Of a DNA stretch of 64,000 bases, positions 63,064-64,000 are shown piece by piece; positions within the stretch are counted from its first letter, which is position 1, and the number at the start of each line of letters is the position of its first letter. The position numbers were made by a program, and so were the translations under genes. This DNA comes from Parachlamydia sp. AcF125 (GTDB lineage: Bacteria; Chlamydiota; Chlamydiia; Chlamydiales; Parachlamydiaceae): the NCBI RefSeq assembly GCF_018342475.1, contig NZ_JAEMUD010000005.1, positions 62,001 to 126,000 of the forward strand, in the 5' to 3' direction. The notes under the pieces were generated by a model. That model was not told the origin of the DNA, searched no databases, and saw nothing but the letters and a program-made list of their open reading frames with translations.

Positions 63064-63136
63064 GCGGATGTAGCTCAGTTGGTAGAGCGTCACCTTCCCA
63101 AGGTGAATGTCGTGAGTTCGAATCTCATCACCCGCT
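63064..63136 (+). tRNA. tRNA-Gly (anticodon CCC)
   Basis: A cloverleaf of 73 bases with D stem GCTC/GAGC, anticodon stem TCACC/GGTGA, loop TTCCCAA with anticodon CCC at 63097-63099, T stem GTGAG/CTCAT and loop TTCGAAT, and discriminator T. The acceptor stem GCGGATG/CACCCGC has one A-C mismatch at positions 5/68. CCA is not encoded. Confidence 0.93.
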
Positions 63137-63175
63137 TATACAAGTCAATGCAAGGTCAAATATAGCGCAAAGTGT

Positions 63176-63247
63176 GCGGGTGTAGCTCAGTGGTAGAGCA
63201 TCACGTTGCCAACGTGAGGGTCGTGAGTTCGAGCCTCATCACCCGCT
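63176..63247 (+). tRNA. tRNA-Gly (anticodon GCC), copy 1
   Basis: A 72-base cloverleaf with perfect acceptor stem GCGGGTG/CACCCGC, anticodon stem TCACG/CGTGA, loop TTGCCAA with anticodon GCC at 63208-63210, and T loop TTCGAGC. CCA is not encoded. Confidence 0.95.
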
Positions 63248-63262
63248 TTGCGATTTTCAAAT

Positions 63263-63334
63263 GCGGGTGTAGCTCAGTGGTAGAGCATCACGTTGCCAAC
63301 GTGAGGGTCGTGAGTTCGAGCCTCATCACCCGCT
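63263..63334 (+). tRNA. tRNA-Gly (anticodon GCC), copy 2
   Basis: Identical over 72 bases to the preceding gene, 15 bases downstream of it, with anticodon at 63295-63297. A recent tandem duplication or one kept identical by conversion. Confidence 0.95.
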
Positions 63335-63409
63335 TTATCTTATAGAGTATGATATAGGCACACTCGCCAAAGAGGTGCTCTCAAACAACTTCCAAAAAAT
63401 GAGGTTACG

Positions 63410-64000
63410 GTGTCTAATAATCAAACAGAAGTCAGCAATGAACATGTAAAAATTAGTCTCAGAAAAGAAGATGGATGTCTTGTTAAGTTAGATGTTCATG
63501 TAACCCCTCAAGCCACTCAAGCTGCTTATCAAGAAGCGATCAAGGTTATTGCTAAAGAAGTGTCCATGCCTGGATTTCGCAAAGGAAAAGTGCCTCAAGC
63601 GATGATTTTGCAAAACTTTAACTCTCATGTGGAAAAGGAATGGCGCGATATTTTGTTGAATCGAGCGTTGCGCGAATTTATGGAAATGACTCGCATCTAT
63701 CCATTTACTAAGGAAAGCGTGCAAAAAGCATTGGTTAAAAATGCTCCTCTTGAAGCAGGGGCTGATCTAGTCATTGAATTTGAATCTGCGCCTGCTATTC
63801 CTGAAGTTGATCCTCAATCCTTAGAGCTTAAGCCTGTTGAGAAGAAAGAGATTACACAAGCAGATGTGGATAAAGCGATTGAAAACGTGCGCGTTCACTA
63901 TGCGGACTGGAAAGTTGTAGGAGACCGTGCGGTTCAAGAAGGTGACACTGTTGTAGTGGATGCCTGTTCAGTGGAGAATCCTGAACAAGTTTATTACGCA
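63410..64000 (+). CDS. tig: Trigger factor, 3' end outside window
   Basis: Ribosome-bound chaperone and peptidyl-prolyl isomerase. The first 197 residues are visible. The start region has the ribosome-binding domain with VTPQATQAAYQEAIKVIAKE and the signature loop MPGFRKGKVPQAMI (family GFRxGKxP), followed by the linker into the FKBP domain (QEGDTVVVDACSVE at the window end). The start is GTG 63410 with GAGG at 63401-63404. The tRNA-Gly genes end 75 bases before it, so tig may share their transcript. The C terminus lies outside. Confidence 0.94.
   Translation, partial: MSNNQTEVSNEHVKISLRKEDGCLVKLDVHVTPQATQAAYQEAIKVIAKEVSMPGFRKGKVPQAMILQNFNSHVEKEWRDILLNRALREFMEMTRIYPFTKESVQKALVKNAPLEAGADLVIEFESAPAIPEVDPQSLELKPVEKKEITQADVDKAIENVRVHYADWKVVGDRAVQEGDTVVVDACSVENPEQVYYA

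Overview
The window reads as chromosomal DNA of a chlamydia, most likely an amoeba-associated one (Parachlamydiaceae type) rather than an animal Chlamydia. The chlamydial markers are the small cysteine-rich lipoproteins followed by the 60 kDa cysteine-rich outer membrane protein OmcB, the block trigger factor / SNF2 helicase / mreB / GTP-PEPCK / LysM protein, the block ybeY / CorC-like / DUF3604 protein / menG with two tiny basic proteins beside it, and several chlamydia-type proteins of unknown function. The amoeba-symbiont markers are two eukaryote-like F-box proteins, one of them fused to leucine-rich repeats, a type II phosphatidylinositol 4-kinase-like protein, insertion sequences, cytochrome bd oxidase and a folate/menaquinone gene set.

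Layout. 1-5 kb: the 3' part of recR, then the envelope genes bamA, skp/ompH and lpxD. 5.4-8 kb: an autotransporter on the minus strand. 8-12 kb: mutM and leuS (minus). 12-19 kb: rnr, xseA, xseB, dxs and nadK (plus, tightly packed). 19.4-21.9 kb: two OmcA-like lipoproteins and omcB, closed by a strong terminator. 21.9-25.5 kb: an accessory island with an intact IS982-family element, an F-box/LRR gene with near-identical 69-base repeats, remnants of IS630- and IS982-type transposases and a decapitated gene. 25.5-29 kb: nusB, murB, a PHP phosphoesterase and folC. 29-31.5 kb: cydAB. 31.8-32.4 kb: decayed coding DNA. 32.6-36.2 kb: folP, cdaA, cdaR and rsmE. 36.3-38.1 kb: pyk. 38.2-40.9 kb: a MenE-like ligase and the PI4K-like gene. 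41-46.9 kb: menG, an NqrM-like membrane protein, a DUF3604 protein, a frameshifted remnant, a CorC-like protein, ybeY and two small basic proteins. 47-48.7 kb: tadA between two unknown proteins, then a pseudogene with two nonsense codons. 49.7-54.2 kb: an adenylate kinase with a signal peptide, an unknown protein, an F-box protein and a TPR/metallo-beta-lactamase-like protein. 54.5-62.4 kb: LysM protein, pckG, mreB and the SNF2 helicase (minus). 62.4-63 kb: a cytosine-poor non-coding stretch ending in a strong hairpin. 63-64 kb: three tRNA-Gly genes and the start of tig.

Functionally the core genes cover outer-membrane assembly (bamA, skp, lpxD), the disulfide-linked chlamydial envelope (omcA-like, omcB), cell shape and wall (mreB, murB, LysM), folate (folP, folC), isoprenoid and menaquinone supply (dxs, menE-like, menG) feeding respiration (cydAB, possible Na+-NQR assembly factor), c-di-AMP signalling (cdaA/cdaR) and central carbon metabolism (pyk, pckG). 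The accessory genes are candidates for manipulation of the eukaryotic host: F-box proteins, the PI4K-like protein, the autotransporter and possibly the exported adenylate kinase. All functional statements rest on reading translations and motifs by eye; no database search was run.
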